Assembly (NCBI RefSeq): GCF_000381925.1
Contig: NZ_KB907308.1
Location: 1,705,808 to 1,769,807 of the forward strand
Reading direction: 5' to 3'
DNA: 64,000 nucleotides
Origin: Nocardia sp. BMG111209
GTDB lineage: Bacteria; Actinomycetota; Actinomycetes; Mycobacteriales; Mycobacteriaceae
Shown here: piece by piece, positions 63,884 to 64,000 of the stretch
Position numbering within the stretch: position 1 is the stretch's first letter
Layout of the letters: the number at the start of each line of letters is the position of its first letter
The notes under the pieces: model-generated
Databases searched by the model: none
What the model saw: the letters and a program-made list of their open reading frames with translations, nothing else
What the model was told of the DNA's origin: nothing
Position numbers and translations under genes: made by a program

Positions 63884-64000
63884 TCTATGAAACTATCCAC
63901 ACCCCCACACCACATGTCCTCGATGAACCCCGGTACCCGGCAAGCAGGAACGAAACCTCTTGCCCGACACCGGAACCCACCCAGACATCCGGGGGTTCGT
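63884..64000 (-). other. 23S-5S intergenic spacer (partial)
   Basis: Bases upstream of 5S rRNA on the minus strand up to the window edge. The sequence is not 23S-like as far as can be judged and is probably the transcribed spacer and its processing stem; the 23S 3' end is outside. Confidence 0.5.

Overview
The window is high-GC actinobacterial DNA and most likely comes from Nocardia or a close relative in the Mycobacteriales. Four things point there: an mce/yrbE lipid-import operon; an EspG / PPE-like / DUF3558 lipoprotein cassette; an F420-type nitroreductase-fold gene; and, from about 31.5 to 62.5 kb, a long block that follows the order of Mycobacterium tuberculosis Rv1321 to Rv1343c (from memory: nucS, mcee, fadA4, Rv1324, glgB, glgE, glgP, dinG, pncB1, clpS, Rv1332, Rv1333, mec, cysO, cysM, Rv1337, Rv1339, rphA, Rv1341, Rv1342c, lprD). 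The genus is an inference.

Layout. 0-5 kb (minus strand): yrbE-A, yrbE-B, mceA, mceB, mceC and the first codons of the next mce gene, overlapping or nearly so; an importer for lipids or sterols cut by the window edge. 5.5-17.9 kb: accessory metabolism and regulation: PEBP-like protein, VIT-family transporter, a NarL-type two-component pair, a Tat-type short-chain dehydrogenase with a strange Asp/His/Thr-rich N-terminus, a pentapeptide-repeat protein, a membrane protein with three Cys/Trp repeats, an F420-type reductase, homocysteine methyltransferase, a dehydrogenase/cupin/SnoaL operon facing an XRE regulator, and a PadR regulator next to an FAD monooxygenase.

18.05-23.44 kb: a compact four-gene operon, bounded upstream by a strong hairpin, that looks like an undescribed defence-type module: a DUF4365-like putative PD-(D/E)xK nuclease, a 350-residue unknown, a winged-helix protein, and a 1067-residue protein fusing an AAA-type ATPase to a HerA/FtsK-type ATPase. 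It is the best candidate for a novel system here. 23.5-31.4 kb: SnoaL-like gene, LysR regulator, 22 perfect copies of an 8-bp repeat, the ESX-type cassette, a DHA2 exporter with a winged-helix tail, and an SDR.

31.5-62.5 kb: the conserved mycobacterial-type block, covering nucleotide hygiene (rdgB, rph), the CysM-CysO-Mec cysteine pathway, clpS, NAD salvage (pncB-pncA), dinG, alpha-glucan metabolism (glgP, glgE, glgB), a thiolase, methylmalonyl-CoA epimerase and NucS mismatch repair. Compared with M. tuberculosis, murI is missing from its usual place, and an NCS2 permease, a SRPBCC-acyl-CoA ligase fusion, a DUF2255 protein, a dienelactone hydrolase and a subtilisin-inhibitor-like protein are inserted. 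Two inverted copies of a dispersed repeat of about 130 bp flank the glgP-hydrolase interval. 62.5-64 kb: a rhomboid-like membrane protein, then the 3' end of an rRNA operon on the minus strand (5S rRNA and its terminators); 23S would lie to the right of the window.
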